Under the pieces are notes generated by a model. It was not told where the DNA came from and did no database searches. It saw only the letters and a program-made list of their open reading frames with translations. A DNA stretch of 64,000 bases from Pyronema omphalodes. Lineage: Eukaryota > Ascomycota > Pezizomycetes > Pezizales > Pyronemataceae. The translations under genes were made by a program, and so were the position numbers. Location of the stretch: NCBI GenBank assembly GCA_024516155.1, contig JAJJXM010000013.1:62001-126000 (forward strand), in the 5' to 3' direction. Below, piece by piece: positions 1-11,045 of this stretch; positions within the stretch are counted from its first letter, which is position 1, and every line of letters begins with the position of its first letter.

Positions 1-548
1 CCTTAATATCTTTGGCCAGACTCGGGTTTCCTTCAATCAGACGCAGAAGTTTGCGAATGTCTTTAGTAAGTGCACGATCTGTACCACATTCTGGTGGCAT
101 CCGCACTGACCCGAAGATGATAGGTTGCAGAAGGTAACGGAAATGGCGGTTCACAAGTCGGAGTTCGGACAAAGCACGGTTGCTGGTTCTTCTTTCAGCC
201 ATTCTGATGAATCCGATGATTGAAAGTAGAACCTCAGCCGGACACGCTGACAAGGACGCTTCGGAGGTATAGGTGGGCTGAACCGTCGGTTGCAATTTTT
301 GCTTCTTAGTCTTCGTCTTTCGCTTCTTCCGTTTCTCCTGCGCAGAAAACGACGCGTGTTCTTCAGCGTGAGATGTCGGTTGAACGTTTATTCTGGGGCC
401 CGAAAGATTATGCTCACTGGATGTTGTAACCACAGTGTCTGTTGTAACGGTTTTCGGAGGCGTAATTGTGTTCCGTGATCCTTTGTGTTGTCTATCTGAT
501 TCAGGAGACACAGCGATCGATACAAGCTTTTTCTTGCCTTTTTTCCCA
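1..548 (-). CDS. F-box-like family protein, copy A-left, runs off the left edge
   Basis: This is the N-terminal part of a fungal F-box-like protein; the rest lies beyond base 1. The open frame reads lysine-rich sequence, then the F-box-like block (AEVLLSIIGFIRMAERR, later LRLVNRHFRYLLQPIIF) and the family signature DIRKLLRLIEGNPSLAKDI. F-box proteins usually tether substrates to SCF ubiquitin ligases; that role is inferred from the family only. Exon 2 starts at 548 after a TAG acceptor, and a GTAAGT donor sits at 675-670. The conserved frame enters exon 2 in a phase that yields no in-frame ATG in exon 1, and the frame that would create ATG at the junction stops after about 50 codons. The N-terminus may therefore start further in, or the copy may be damaged. 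It is closest to the copy at 35736-37505. Confidence 0.6.
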
Positions 549-675
549 CTATTACACATTAGATATACTGTACTTCGACTCTGACATACATTTGTGCATG
601 TGTTGGGACAGGGATACGTAGAAACATGGGATACGGTGTTCACTTGAAAATATTCAATCTGGTTGGACCACTTAC
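549..675 (-). other. Predicted 5' intron of F-box copy A-left
   Basis: The donor GTAAGT is at 675-670, a branch-like TATCTAAT lies near the 3' end and a TAG acceptor at 551-549. The same arrangement precedes the other full copies of the family. Exon 1 appears to be untranslated, with an in-frame TAG just upstream of the donor region. Confidence 0.5.
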
Positions 676-759
676 TTTCGAACGTTCGATGTCTAGGGCG
701 TGCAGAACTTGAAGGTGGCGTGAAGAAGGGATGGGCTGAGGTAAAAGTCGCTCTTCCGG

Positions 760-788
760 AGGATTATATATCAGACTGTCTTGGCGCC
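760..788 (-). promoter_or_regulatory. Conserved promoter motif GGCGCCAAGACA plus TATA-like box
   Basis: On the minus strand GGCGCCAAGACA (788-777) is followed by a TATATAAT-like stretch (about 770-763) and then, about 110 nt from the motif, the intron donor of F-box copy A-left. The same motif and spacing occur upstream of the copies at 11046, 35736 and 59409, and a shorter GCCAAGATA form upstream of 2456 and 5719. Confidence 0.5.
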
Positions 789-1544
789 GGGACAGTCTCA
801 GCCACCCGAATGTTCCATTCTGGTGGCCCACCGACCATGAAACCCGTTCTACAATCGTCTTTGACCCATGGATATCTGGGTTTTATATACCTGAAGGGAG
901 GTAATTCCATTGCAACGAGCTCGCAGTACCCACCATCAGAGAATGACGTTGTGAGGCAATACAGCTTCTTGAAAAGTGATATATTTCACCTATGAAAAAT
1001 GCACGAATATCAGCATCTTGAACCCTTCGGTACACGTATGTCGCTCCTGCGATACGGCTCTCACCATCAATCATTTGGATTATTGTATATTCCAAATCTC
1101 CACTGGACTGCTTCCAGGACGATTTCAGGTTCTCACGTGACCCTCACGTTACCTCTTACGACTGTCAGGTAGAATGATGTGCTTTTGGTGCATATTGTAG
1201 CATGTATTTCATCGTTCAGTACATTCCACACGCATGATATTCAGCCCTAAACCCCGGTTTCGTCAGCGCAGGACCTGTCTTTTGACCTTGCCGGTACCGA
1301 ATCGTGTATCCTACATACCAGCTGTACCTACACCATGGCCATTGGTATTCATGTTGAAAGAAAACACGGTTTGTCTTGCTAGAAATGGCTCTCCGGTTTA
1401 GCTAATTGAGCGTGTCGAGTATTGGAATGAAGACATTTGACAAGGGAATAATGATAGAGATACATAGGAAAAAAACTTATCAAGAAGGCGATGTCACTGT
1501 AACTGTAAACTGCAGCATATATTGGCTTGGCAATATCCCCACCA

Positions 1545-1690
1545 CGCGTGGCTTACACGGGCGTTCTTTGGTGAACCGTGACGCGACGCGACGCGACGTG
1601 AATCCCTGCAAACGCGTCCCGCAAGCATGACCCGCGGACTGTCGTAGCTCGCTTCTACATGAGCACCATTCTGAGACGAAAGCGTGATAC
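1545..1690 (+). repeat. Dispersed repeat R, copy 1
   Basis: The core GTGAATCCCTGCAAACGCGTC lies at 1598-1618, preceded by several GACGC units and followed by TAGCTCGCTTCTACATGAGC. Related copies are at 34385-34530 (minus), 45045-45130 (plus) and 55015-55150 (plus). The function is unknown. Confidence 0.55.
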
Positions 1691-1699
1691 TGATGCTGA

Positions 1700-2329
1700 T
1701 GCTACTTGTCTTCAATCAATACGTTAACACAGAAAAGACAAGAACAACTTGATGAACCACAGATAATGGAGAATGGTACACCACAGACCGGAGAGCCTGA
1801 ATCATATGGACAACTACAGCAGATCAGGGTGAAATATCTTAACACAGTGCGCACGCGTCATAATGAGTCGATGCATGCACCACGATTGTCAGTATACAAC
1901 ACACACTGACAGCCTTTGATGAGTTGCAATCAGATATTGTATCGTAACCAACAAGATCCCAGGATATCACTGCAAGTCAATCCTCCTTGTTCTGTGCTAT
2001 GTCGTCCACAAGCGATGATGCCATAGTTTCTGTCTGCTGCCAATACCCATCCCGGAAATAGAGGTAACAGTAAAAACCGAGGACTGACAATTTACTGTAA
2101 TAGTAGAACTTGCCATAACCTTAGGATCCCAGGCGACTATGAATCAATAAATAAGTTATAACGATATCCTCATGACCATTGCACGTTGACAGTGTTTAGG
2201 GAAGAGTGGGCTGGTCAAGAGCATCATCCTTCGGCATGCTATCGCTGTTTGTTTGTAAGTTTTTGCCCTTGTTAGGAAGCACGGCTCGGTTTGAGTTGTT
2301 GATTGTTTTCCTCTCACTTTCAAGAAGAC
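1700..2329. other. Intergenic, no recognised gene
   Basis: Short frames only. I see no conserved domain, no duplicate elsewhere in the window and no RNA signature here. The stretch ends at the promoter motif of the next gene. Confidence 0.4.
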
Positions 2330-2338
2330 GCCAAGATA
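2330..2338 (+). promoter_or_regulatory. Promoter motif GCCAAGATA of F-box copy C1
   Basis: GCCAAGATA lies about 120 nt before the 5' intron donor at 2457, the same spacing as in the other family members. No obvious TATA box follows it. Confidence 0.35.
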
Positions 2339-2455
2339 AACTGCTGTAGAAGCGACCTCAGAAATATTTTACCTCCACTCCCACATACTCCACCACACCG
2401 TCATGCCCTGCAATTGCTGAACATCCAACCGCAGAAAAAACATCAGACAACAGGA

Positions 2456-4535
2456 AGTGAGTGCTCTGTCCCTATGAGAAATGTCCGAAGGAACTCAGGA
2501 GCCAACGTTCCTCTTGATTACGTTGCAAACAACTGCACAGGACCCGTTGAGCAATACATATAGAGTATATCTAACAGAACGAGTTTCATTTCTAGTGGGA
2601 AAGAAACGCAAAAACCGAGCCGAATCTACATCAGCGGAATCTGAGACAAATACGCGACAGCAAGTGTCCCCGGAACAGCCAACGCCGCCGGAACCTATTG
2701 CATCAAACAGACGGCTTTTAAGATTCAGCGCAACGAAGATGTTAAGCACCCTTGTTGACAAGCAACTGGCATTGACAATTGATGACAACGATTCATCACC
2801 TTCCCGGCCGAAACGAAAGATGCGAGAGACGAAGATCAACGAGCAACAACTTGGAGCAACGCTTCTGCCGAGTTCTAAAACTGCCATCTCCTTGTCAGCA
2901 TGCCCTACAGACGTTCTTGATAAAATCATTCGATTTCTGAGAGGGCCCCTCACAGCAGGCGTTCACGATGATTTATTAAACCTGAGACTAGTAAGTCGCG
3001 GATTTAGCTACCTTGTGCAACCTGTCGTCTTCGAGACTATTTTCATACCGACAAGAACTTCCCACCATCCTCAACTTACGAATGAGGTTCGCAAGCTACT
3101 GCGTCTGATAGATCTGAATCCCAGCCTCGCGACATGTATAAAGAATGTCTTCTACTTCGAGAGCCGCCCAGAAAAGGCAATGCCCGTCCTGTGGAGCTGG
3201 AAAGATCTGGAACACGATTACCAGATTTATTTAGAGTTCGATCAGATCATGGGGCCGAAGACATCGACAGGGAAGACGTTCAACAATCCTCCAAACCCAT
3301 TGCAACTACGCAACACGTTGGACGTATACGACCAGATGTGTGTCCCACTCCTATTGTCCCGACTGAACAATCTACGATTTCTTGATATTCAGTGCTACGG
3401 GGGAGGTGTCTACTCCTCGCTTTTGACGCCATGGGCACAGAAAATATGGGAGCACGTGCCACTGAAATCGCTGGAAGTCTTGTCTTGGCAATCACGTAGA
3501 GCGGATGAAGATCATCAGCGGATGCTGTGGCCTGCACACGATACATACCATTCTCAGTCTGCCATCACACTCGAGAAGCCGTCAAATAATGCCTGGAATC
3601 TGCTTGGCTTTCTCCCTTTTGCACCTGGCCTCCAGAAGCTTACCATCATGGACGATATGTTTCTTGCTAGAGCAACACCCAATATACTGCCAACCATGCC
3701 GTTTTTGATATCAATCTGTCTTGTCAGCGGGCATCCGAAAGAGACCATGCAATGTCTGTTGAAACTTCTCCACTGCTGTCCGGTTTTGAAACGTCTGCGA
3801 ACATCCGATTGGAAGGCTTTTCCGGCATCAACATTCAGGAAGGCGTTACGGCTGGTACGGAATACCATCGAAGACATTGATATAAGCGGCACGTTCAATG
3901 GCATTTCAAGTACTAATGGAGGAATTGGGCCGTTCCAGGATTTCCTAAAGCTCAGAAAGATATCAGTAAATTTGGCAGCTCTTGCTCCATTGTCACCTGC
4001 GGGCTGGCCCGAGGCTTTCAGTCTGTTCGAATTGTTGCCACCACATCTCGAATCTTTTCATCTTCATATCACTGACGCTGATGTTGCTCGGTTTAAATCT
4101 CAGCTAAAGCATCAGCAAGTCCCAGTAAAATACCAGCGGTTTTCAGAACTCATTGGAAGACTTTACGAGCTACTTGAAAACGTAGCACTTGCCAAGAAGA
4201 GCGGACAGTTGACAAGGCTCTGTAGTATCCGTTTGCAAAACCCATGCTGGAGATATTCAAAAAACGGGGACACGGAAGACGGTTCAAACAGACTTGCTGC
4301 AACTTGTGCCGCCTTGGGAATTGAATGGAAATGCCGTGTCAACGACTCTTCTGTCACAGAAACAGAATCAGCAATGGACACGGACACGGATCCGGACACG
4401 GAAATCGACACATACCTGCACACAGATACTGACTCTCACTCGGAGTGGGACTCGGACTGGGTAGAAGACTGGTCACCGCACGGGATACGTTGTATTCATG
4501 ATTCTATGGAAATGCAGCTTTCACGACTCTTCTGA
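2456..4535 (+). CDS. F-box-like family protein, copy C1 (intact main frame, split start codon)
   Basis: Predicted as A(2456) joined to 2596-4535, about 646 aa. The intron at 2457-2595 has a GTGAGTG donor, TATCTAAC branch and TCTAG acceptor; splicing creates ATG from A plus TG and gives MGKKRKNRAES, matching copy C2. An unspliced start at 2481 is possible but has no counterpart in the paralogs. A lysine- and serine-rich leader is followed by the F-box-like block near residues 98-140 (LSACPTDVLDKIIRFL, then LLNLRLVSRGFSYLVQPVVF), an RKLLRLIDLNPSLATCIKNV signature and a leucine-rich C-terminal half without clear LRR units. The C-terminus is acidic with Asp-Thr pairs and Trp (SEWDSDWVEDW). A substrate adaptor of an SCF ubiquitin ligase is the family-based inference; the target is unknown. 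Confidence 0.7.
2457..2595 (+). other. Predicted 5' intron of C1 that splits the start codon
   Basis: Donor GTGAGTG, branch TATCTAAC about 25 nt before the TAG acceptor, 139 nt long. Exon 1 contains one short upstream ATG frame (five codons, near 2402) if transcription starts that far upstream. Confidence 0.45.
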
Positions 4536-4665
4536 CGCAGAAGCAGAATCAGAAATCGACACCGACACGGACGCGGAAATAAACACACACTTGGAGACAG
4601 ACTCAGACTCTCACTCGGAGTGGGACTCGGATTGGGTAATAGACTTGTTACCGTACCCGGCAATG
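4342..4665 (+). repeat. Tandem duplication of the acidic tail of C1
   Basis: The coding segment from about 4342 is repeated from about 4523 with a 181-base period. Both copies start with ACGACTCTTCT and end with CACTCGGAGTGGGACTCGGA. The second copy lies mostly after the TGA at 4533-4535, so the duplicated tail is now 3' untranslated sequence. Confidence 0.7.
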
Positions 4666-4732
4666 GATTGGTAAACTTCGGGATACATCATTTACCTTAA
4701 ACCTCAAAAGTAACCGGATGTAGTTTCTTATA

Positions 4733-5110
4733 TTGTTGATTCTACCCTAATACCTTTAGCAGAGTGTATCAGCTAGTTAGCACATAATTTTCGATTGCCA
4801 TATCATGTTTTCTTTTTTTTGCTCTCAATATCGTTCCATGTAGAAAATTGAAGAAATTCATCCCTGAATGGCAGCAGTTGGTTTATCCATCAAAATTGAC
4901 CGGGATTTAAGTTCCTAGATTGATGATTCTACCCTAATATCTTTAGCAGAGTGTATCAGCCTGTTTGCACACGTAACTCTCGACTGCCATATCATGTTTT
5001 CTGTTTTTTTTTTGTTTTCCGTCAATATCGTTCCATGTAGCACATTTGAGGAAGTTGATCCTGAATGGCAGGAGTTGCTTTATCCATCACAGGCGATTCT
5101 TCCTCTCTCA
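4733..5110 (+). repeat. Two-unit tandem duplication in the C1 3' flank
   Basis: Units begin at about 4733 and 4921, each with GATTCTACCCTAATA, then GCAGAGTGTATCAGC, CATATCATGTTTTCT and CAATATCGTTCCATGTAG. The period is about 188 bases. No coding content was recognised. Confidence 0.65.
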
Positions 5111-5612
5111 GAACCATGATAATGTTCTCAAATTGATTGCCCTGTGCATTCTTTCTCAATTGGCGCTGTGGAGGGATACCGTTGATGTACTAGCGCTGTG
5201 CATGGTATGTTACCTACCGTGTGGTCCGGCTAGCGTCGGGACCTTCCGACAAGCTGTATGAAATTCATTGCGTCCTGAATGTGCCCAGGCATGCCACATG
5301 CGCTGTTTCCGAACCCTTCAATGTCAGTTTCCCATCTCCTCCGATAGCATTTGGGATTGTCCTTTGACACTTCTATTCCAACTTGGCCAATTTCCGTGGG
5401 ACCAGTAACCAGTGACCTTTGAAAGTATTATGTTTAAGCCCGGAAGACGTCGTTGAAGTATTATTGTTTCCCGTATGGTGATATAAGTGGCGTAATCGAA
5501 CATCAGAACGAAGCCAGTTATTTGTCCTTGTGCAATTTGGTACTCAAAAGTAATTTATTTGATGGGTGCTATATTCCGGAGGAGCATATTTAGAGTATGT
5601 GCTTGTCCTGTT
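5111..5612. other. Intergenic, upstream of C2
   Basis: No gene recognised. The last part leads into the promoter of C2. Confidence 0.35.
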
Positions 5613-5621
5613 GCCAAGATA
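5613..5621 (+). promoter_or_regulatory. Promoter motif GCCAAGATA of F-box copy C2
   Basis: GCCAAGATA is about 100 nt before the GTAAGT donor at 5720, matching C1 and, in a longer form, the A and B copies. Confidence 0.35.
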
Positions 5622-5718
5622 CACTCCCATGAAATTTGATCGACACGCCTGTTGCCTCAACCTCATCAGACACCACGACACCTTCCATCTTTACGAACCT
5701 TAAACATCAACGTTAAAA

Positions 5719-7556
5719 AGTAAGTGATCCGTTATCATCATATATTTCTAAAAGAACGCTTCGTCATCTCCGTATATCAATAACACTACACGAATGCATT
5801 AGAGTACAATTTATCTAATAAGATGGGTCGACTTTTAGTGGGAAAGAAAGCCAAGAACAACCCTGCATCTACAGCTGGAGAACACAATGAAAATATACAA
5901 CAGAAGAAAGTCGAAAACACGATGCCACCATCCCACGCACAAGACCAATCAGGTGACTCAGTATCTGACCAATCCGAATCCGATAGAGAGGACAGCAATC
6001 CGTCTACGTCCCAGGCAAAATGCAAAAAGCGGAAGCGCAAAAAGAAAAAGAAGCAAACTTCAATCTCCTCCTCCGCGACGTCCCTGTCGACGTGTCCAAC
6101 GGAGATTCTCCACTTAATCATTGGTTTCTTGACGGGGCCTGACGCAGAGGCCTGTCAGCCAGATCTACTCAATCTCAGACTAGTACACAGCGTATTTCGA
6201 TACCTTCTGCAACCAGTAGTCTTCGAGTCAGTACGGATACCGCGGGAGGACTCTGATAACCCGTCTGTTACGAATGACGTTCGGGAGCTTCTACGTCTCA
6301 TTGATGTGAATCCAAGCCTCGCAACATGTATCACGGAGCTCGTCTACCATGAGTCACACCCCCTGGAATTTAAACCGGTTCAGTACAGCATGAAAGAACT
6401 CAAAAGTGATCACCAGATTTTCTCAAAGTTGGTTCAAGATGTCGACCTGAAAACATCAACAGGGAGGACATTTCAGTATCCTTTAACTCCATCTGGACTG
6501 CACGGGATGTCGAACCTATACGAGTATATGTGTACTCCACTTTTATTGTCCCGACTGACCAACCTCGGTATGCTCATCTTCCACGGGTACATCGGAGGTC
6601 CATACGCGTATGTTCTCACGCGATGGGCAAGTCATATATGGACCCGAATGCAACTGAGATCCTTGAACACTTTGGTCTGGCGATCAAAGGATAATGATAA
6701 GGACTATCAGCGCATGCAATTGCCTGTACACGGTGCATACCGTCATCAGACTTCTACAACCCCAGAAAAGCCACACAGCAATGAGTGGAATGTTATTTCG
6801 TTTCTCCGTTTTACGCCAACCCTTAGAAAACTCATCTTCCTTGGCGATACGTTTGTTGCTAGATCAACGCCCCAGAACATGCCTATCTTGAACTCTCTAT
6901 CGTCCATCTTCATTGAGACTGAGTATTTCAAAGAGACTTCTCAATTGCTTTTTGAACTCTTGAAGTGCAGTCCTTTGTTAAAAAGTCTGGAAACACGTCA
7001 TTTCGATGTTTTCAAGGCATCGAGAATGCGAGAAGCTTTACAGATCGTACGGAACACCATCGAAGAAATCGACATTCTTGGTCCGTTCGAGGGGACTTCA
7101 AGTACTGATGGAGGAATTGGACCTTTCCTAGACTTTCCAGAGCTCCGTACAATCACCACTAACTTTGCATCCCTGATTCCAGTATCACCTCCGAACTGGA
7201 CAGAGGATTCCTGTCTGCTAAGAATACTGCCAGAAAATCTTGAACGTTTACATCTCTATCTCTATGAGCCGCGTGATCTTCCGTCCCGGTCTCTCCCAAG
7301 CAATATCGATAACCAACACCAATATGACTTGCACTTCATTAGGAGGCCGTATGGGTGGCTTGAGAGAGTAGCTCTTGCCAAGGAGAGTGGGTCATTGAAG
7401 AAGCTCCGCCTTCTCAGTATTGAAGACAAATGCTGGAAATTAGTATCCGATAAGACCACGGACGAAGGCCCGGAAAAGCTTGCTGCGATTTGTGCCAGAT
7501 TAGGGATTCGATGGCGATGGATTGGTGGCGATGACACACACCCTGGGGAAATGTAA
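5719..7556 (+). CDS. F-box-like family protein, copy C2 (intact main frame, split start codon)
   Basis: Predicted as A(5719) joined to 5839-7556, about 572 aa. The intron 5720-5838 (GTAAGTG donor, TATCTAAT branch, TAG acceptor) puts ATG across the junction; the region of exon 1 I read (from about 5640) contains no other ATG after 5640. The protein opens MGKKAKNNPAS, has a basic KKRKRKKKKK run near residues 65-75 that could act as a nuclear signal, then the F-box-like block at about 82-125 (LSTCPTEILHLIIGFL; LLNLRLVHSVFRYLLQPVVF) and VRELLRLIDVNPSLATCI. The C-terminal half resembles C1 but lacks the Asp/Trp-rich tail. An unspliced start at 5823 (MGRLLVGKK) would add only five residues and cannot be excluded. 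An SCF adaptor role is inferred from the family. Confidence 0.7.
5720..5838 (+). other. Predicted 5' intron of C2 that splits the start codon
   Basis: GTAAGTG donor at 5720, TATCTAATAAG branch region near 5811-5820, TTTTAG acceptor at 5833-5838; 119 nt. Confidence 0.5.
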
Positions 7557-9000
7557 TCAGACTCGGACAGCGACTGGGACACAGGATGAGCAATGAGGTA
7601 CGAGAAAGGATTTTTATACTGACTTTGACTGATTGCTCAAAACTAACGTCGATATAGTTTTTAATATCCCCATTCTTACGCTACGGACTTCGGAATGACA
7701 TTTTATTACCCCTATCGGGTCATTTCCAAATGCAGAGTTCTCGGTTTTTCTTTTTTTTTTTTTTCTCGTGGTTAATGTTTTTTTATCTCGCGCCTGTCAC
7801 AAAATTGACCGCGGACGGTTAAAAAATTCAGTATTTTCGTAGTAATAGATTGCTCCTCTCTCTGATTTTCATGATGGTTTTGTAACATCAAATGCATGAC
7901 GTGTTGATATAAGATTGTCGAAGTTACCAAACAACGTCAACACCCTTTCTTCGTAGATTCGGGCTACCATACATCTAGTTCTTGGGGCAACGTCGACAAC
8001 AGGTTTGCGCGTAAAATGAGCCGAGTGATGACACATGACGTGTTACTTGATAGCTCTGTGCCCGCCTATGATGTCTGAACTGCCTATCTTCACCGCTATG
8101 ACAACACCCGGTCATATTCTGTTGCTCTACATTATATTGATTCCTAGTGATACCTCGAGGAGATCCCAACCACATGACAATTCCGGTTCATGACATGTAT
8201 GACGTGCTTTTCCGACGACTTGAATTCCGTGGCTTTTATATTCTAGTCTATCGTATTTTTGTTAGCAAATTCTGTTCAGAGGTCTGGCAGCATGATCAGA
8301 ACAGGAAAGGTTCAGTAACCGGCTCGAGCTAGAATAAGAAGGCAGGGACGGAGTAGTTGTCGAATTGTATTCCTTTATGATATGCTTTCACGCGGCAGAG
8401 GGTAGGTTTTGCTAGATGCATCGTTTGCCAACGCAGTCGGAAGCAATATGGTCAAGATTGCAATGCAGAAGGCTGAATTATGCAACGAGCCCCTGAGAAA
8501 AAAGGATATGTACCAAAATAGAAAGCCAGAAGCACAACTAAGAAGAGATAAGGATGACGCAAGGACGTCACAGAACACTGATCAAGGGCACGTTGGTGAT
8601 CTAATTCCAGCGCACCTCAACACGAAAGTCGCAATCCATGAGACTTGAAAGGAGGATGAACTAGCCCCACCTTTCGAGTGGACTGCTGAGTTTCCAGGAC
8701 CCCTTGACAGAAGAGAGTGGTGACTGCAATAGCGCCTCATCAATGGAAATGATTTCATAAAGTCTATTGGTTTATAACTGTTCGGGTCACGTTCTGCAGA
8801 CTGGTCCGTCTCACTGCTGTTCCTGTAGACTTTCTTCATGTTCACCCGACGCATTCAATCGTGGCAATTTATTCCCGAATTCTGTTTATTTTGTTTGATA
8901 TTGCTTTATATTCCATTTCCCAGTATTATTTCCGTCACAGGCCACCATGTTTGGCACATTGAGTCACTCTCCTAGACATTCCAGAGCAATATTCCACCCT
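7557..9000. other. Intergenic, F-box 3' flank remnants
   Basis: Around 7850-8060 the DNA resembles the 3' flank of F-box copy B (13300-13500) and of its inverted copy (56177-56600), for example GTTTTGTAACATCAAATGCAT and GAGCCGAGTGATGACAC. A 79-aa frame at 8409-8648 has no conserved domain I know and is not called as a gene. Confidence 0.4.
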
Positions 9001-9214
9001 CACGGTGCGCTGGAAGAGAATCGGCCAACAGTTTTCCAGTCATCATCGTAAAAATGACCACATCCAATCTTAATCTCTTTTACCACCATTGCTGCAGGCA
9101 AACGGTCGAACGAGACAAAACACCTTTTTTTGCGACTCATGTCGATCGTGGACGTAAATGCTGGAACATCGTCCGAACACGTCCCAACATAGACTGGAAA
9201 CCCCTGGAAAGACA

Positions 9215-10288
9215 CTATCCAAAGTGAGGTACATCTCGGTTCTCTTCCATTGCTCGTATTATAAGTGGCGTCGGGACGTTTTCAAAGACGAAAACCTTGG
9301 ATCTTAGCTTTGCAAGGCCTTTAATTCTCAATCTACTTTTCTGGAAGCGAATGGCATGGTACTGATTGCCTGGGGATCGAATACTGATAATAGACGAGAG
9401 TCCCATGGCTTTGATCTGTTCAAGCAATGACATGTGCATTGCACTGCGGGTTGTGTCGTTGATCTGCTCAGGTATGGCCATGAATACCCAACACTTGCTC
9501 CTGGCCCATTCACGGAACTTCCTGGAATCTATGAGCGTGGTGCGTACCCTGCTTAGTCTTGAAGGTGGTTTCCGTGTCAGGAGGCCTGAAATGGATTCCT
9601 GTGCTTCTTCGATGCTGTTGCTGACTGTACTTGATTCTTCCGACGTTGCGAGATCTGGATTTGAACGACGACAGACCTGCGGAGTGCACCGATCTTCCTT
9701 CTTCGCCTCTACAGCTGAACTCGAGTTCGTGGAATGGTCAGCGTCCTTTGATTGGACAGCGTCATTGACGGTGTCGATATCCTTTTGGCGTAAATTCGCG
9801 GTTTCCATCTTTAACGCGGCTATGTCGTTTTTGAGTTGCCCATTCATCTTTTGTAAGTCCTCCGTTCTAGCATCGTGTTGCGCTCTGGTATCGAAAATCA
9901 TCTCCCTCAGCCGAGATATGGATTGTATCAGCTCCTGACGTTGCCACAAAACCTTTTCGAGCTGCTGTTTTGCTGCCGCATTGTCTTTCAACAGCTCTTG
10001 GTGAGCCTCTTCCAGCAGTTGTTTTTCGTCGAGGAATTGGTCGAAGAGTCGTTTGAGGTCTGCTGTGGTCTTGTGATGATTGTCAGCGCCTGTTAAAACA
10101 CCCATAATCCGTTCGATTTTTGCTGCATTGCTTGGGGTGTGCACCTGTATTCCTGGTACGGACACGGTTTGCTGATTAGGTGCAGTATTAATGGAATGTG
10201 CGGGCTGATCAGTGCTGGTGATACGAATGCTAGTGGCATCAGTCGGGGTGACTGGTGATGGAACGCGCTGGCTGGAATGGTGCACCAT
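9215..10288 (-). CDS. Coiled-coil protein of unknown function
   Basis: A 357-aa frame starting at ATG 10288-10286 (MVHHSSQRVPSPV). A proline- and threonine-rich leader is followed by a strong heptad coiled coil at about residues 78-170 (QLLEEAHQELLKDNAAAKQQ and following), a Ser/Glu-rich linker, then a C-terminal region near 255-357 (KCWVFMAIPEQIND; KVFVFENVPTPL) that I do not recognise. It is divergent from F-box copy B, about 760 bp away head-to-head, and its first 80 codons travel with copy B in the duplicate at 60193-60430. The frame at 9000-9212 continues in another phase just after the stop and could be a frameshifted or spliced C-terminal extension, but no good intron fits (only a 29-nt GT-AG). 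Confidence 0.55.
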   Translation of the reverse strand: MVHHSSQRVPSPVTPTDATSIRITSTDQPAHSINTAPNQQTVSVPGIQVHTPSNAAKIERIMGVLTGADNHHKTTADLKRLFDQFLDEKQLLEEAHQELLKDNAAAKQQLEKVLWQRQELIQSISRLREMIFDTRAQHDARTEDLQKMNGQLKNDIAALKMETANLRQKDIDTVNDAVQSKDADHSTNSSSAVEAKKEDRCTPQVCRRSNPDLATSEESSTVSNSIEEAQESISGLLTRKPPSRLSRVRTTLIDSRKFREWARSKCWVFMAIPEQINDTTRSAMHMSLLEQIKAMGLSSIISIRSPGNQYHAIRFQKSRLRIKGLAKLRSKVFVFENVPTPLIIRAMEENRDVPHFG

Positions 10289-10927
10289 TGCGAGCAGTGA
10301 TAGCAAAAGGTGCTTATTGGATTGGTCGACCTGACTGTGTGTAGCGGAGGAACGGTAGTAGCAATGGTTGCGGCGTCTGGTGGGGTTGGTGGTAAAGGAA
10401 GTCGTGGAGATGGAGGATGATCACCGTGAAATGCCAAGAAAGCAGTGGCACCGACCACTTGTTTCAAACTGGAATAAGGTTTCTCGTTTTTTTTTTTGAC
10501 CATACAGGGCTGTATACAACCCATATCAAGATTGAACCGCCGAATTCCGGGAGCAAAGCTCAAGCTCTCGCTCTGAAGGCAAGACGTTACCGGCGCTGAT
10601 CTACAGTTGCTATATATCTACACGCCATTTCTCCACCACAAGCACCTGAAACCATATTTTTCGAGGCAGAGATATTCTCAATGGATGCAGCTCTTCTATA
10701 GAATTCCGCCTCCATGAATTCCCATATCGATTTTGAAGGACCGATGGTGGTCACCGTTTTGTCAACCATCAGTCTTTCCTGGTAACACAATACGATAGCT
10801 GTAGGGAAGTGGCACCACGAGGGGATGAAATTGTCCCGAACGCTATCTGAAACCGAGATTCTCACGGGTCGAGTTCAGTCGTCACCCGGTACACCAGAAT
10901 CAAAAACTGTCGTGGCCAATGTTGACC

Positions 10928-10949
10928 TGGCGCCAAGACATGCCCATAT
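10928..10949 (+). promoter_or_regulatory. Promoter motif TGGCGCCAAGACA plus TATA-like box of F-box copy B
   Basis: TGGCGCCAAGACA at 10928-10940 with CATATAA just downstream, about 105 nt before the predicted ATG at 11046 and about 125 nt before the donor. Confidence 0.5.
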
Positions 10950-11045
10950 AACTGTACGGCAAATGCCTTCCACTCCCACATCTCCATATACCGCCTGACC
11001 TTGGAGCACCGTCAGCCGTAAAGACCAAACGTCAGAAAACTTAAC

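Larger units (their letters stand above)
1..1700 (-). repeat. Segmental duplication block A-left
   Basis: The minus strand from about 1700 down to 1 matches the plus strand from about 34400 to 36300: the dispersed R repeat, an upstream stretch (for example CATGAATAC near 1345 against 34931), the promoter and the F-box gene. Short reading frames between 790 and 1545 show no protein conservation with the other copy and are treated as non-coding upstream DNA. Confidence 0.6.

Noticed and set aside
2481..2595. Unspliced N-terminal extension of F-box copy C1 from ATG 2481
   Set aside because: The segment has intron signals at both ends and no counterpart in the paralogs; kept only as an alternative start.
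9366..9938. 190-aa plus-strand frame
   Set aside because: Shadow of the coiled-coil gene on the minus strand; codon pattern and the duplicate support the minus frame.
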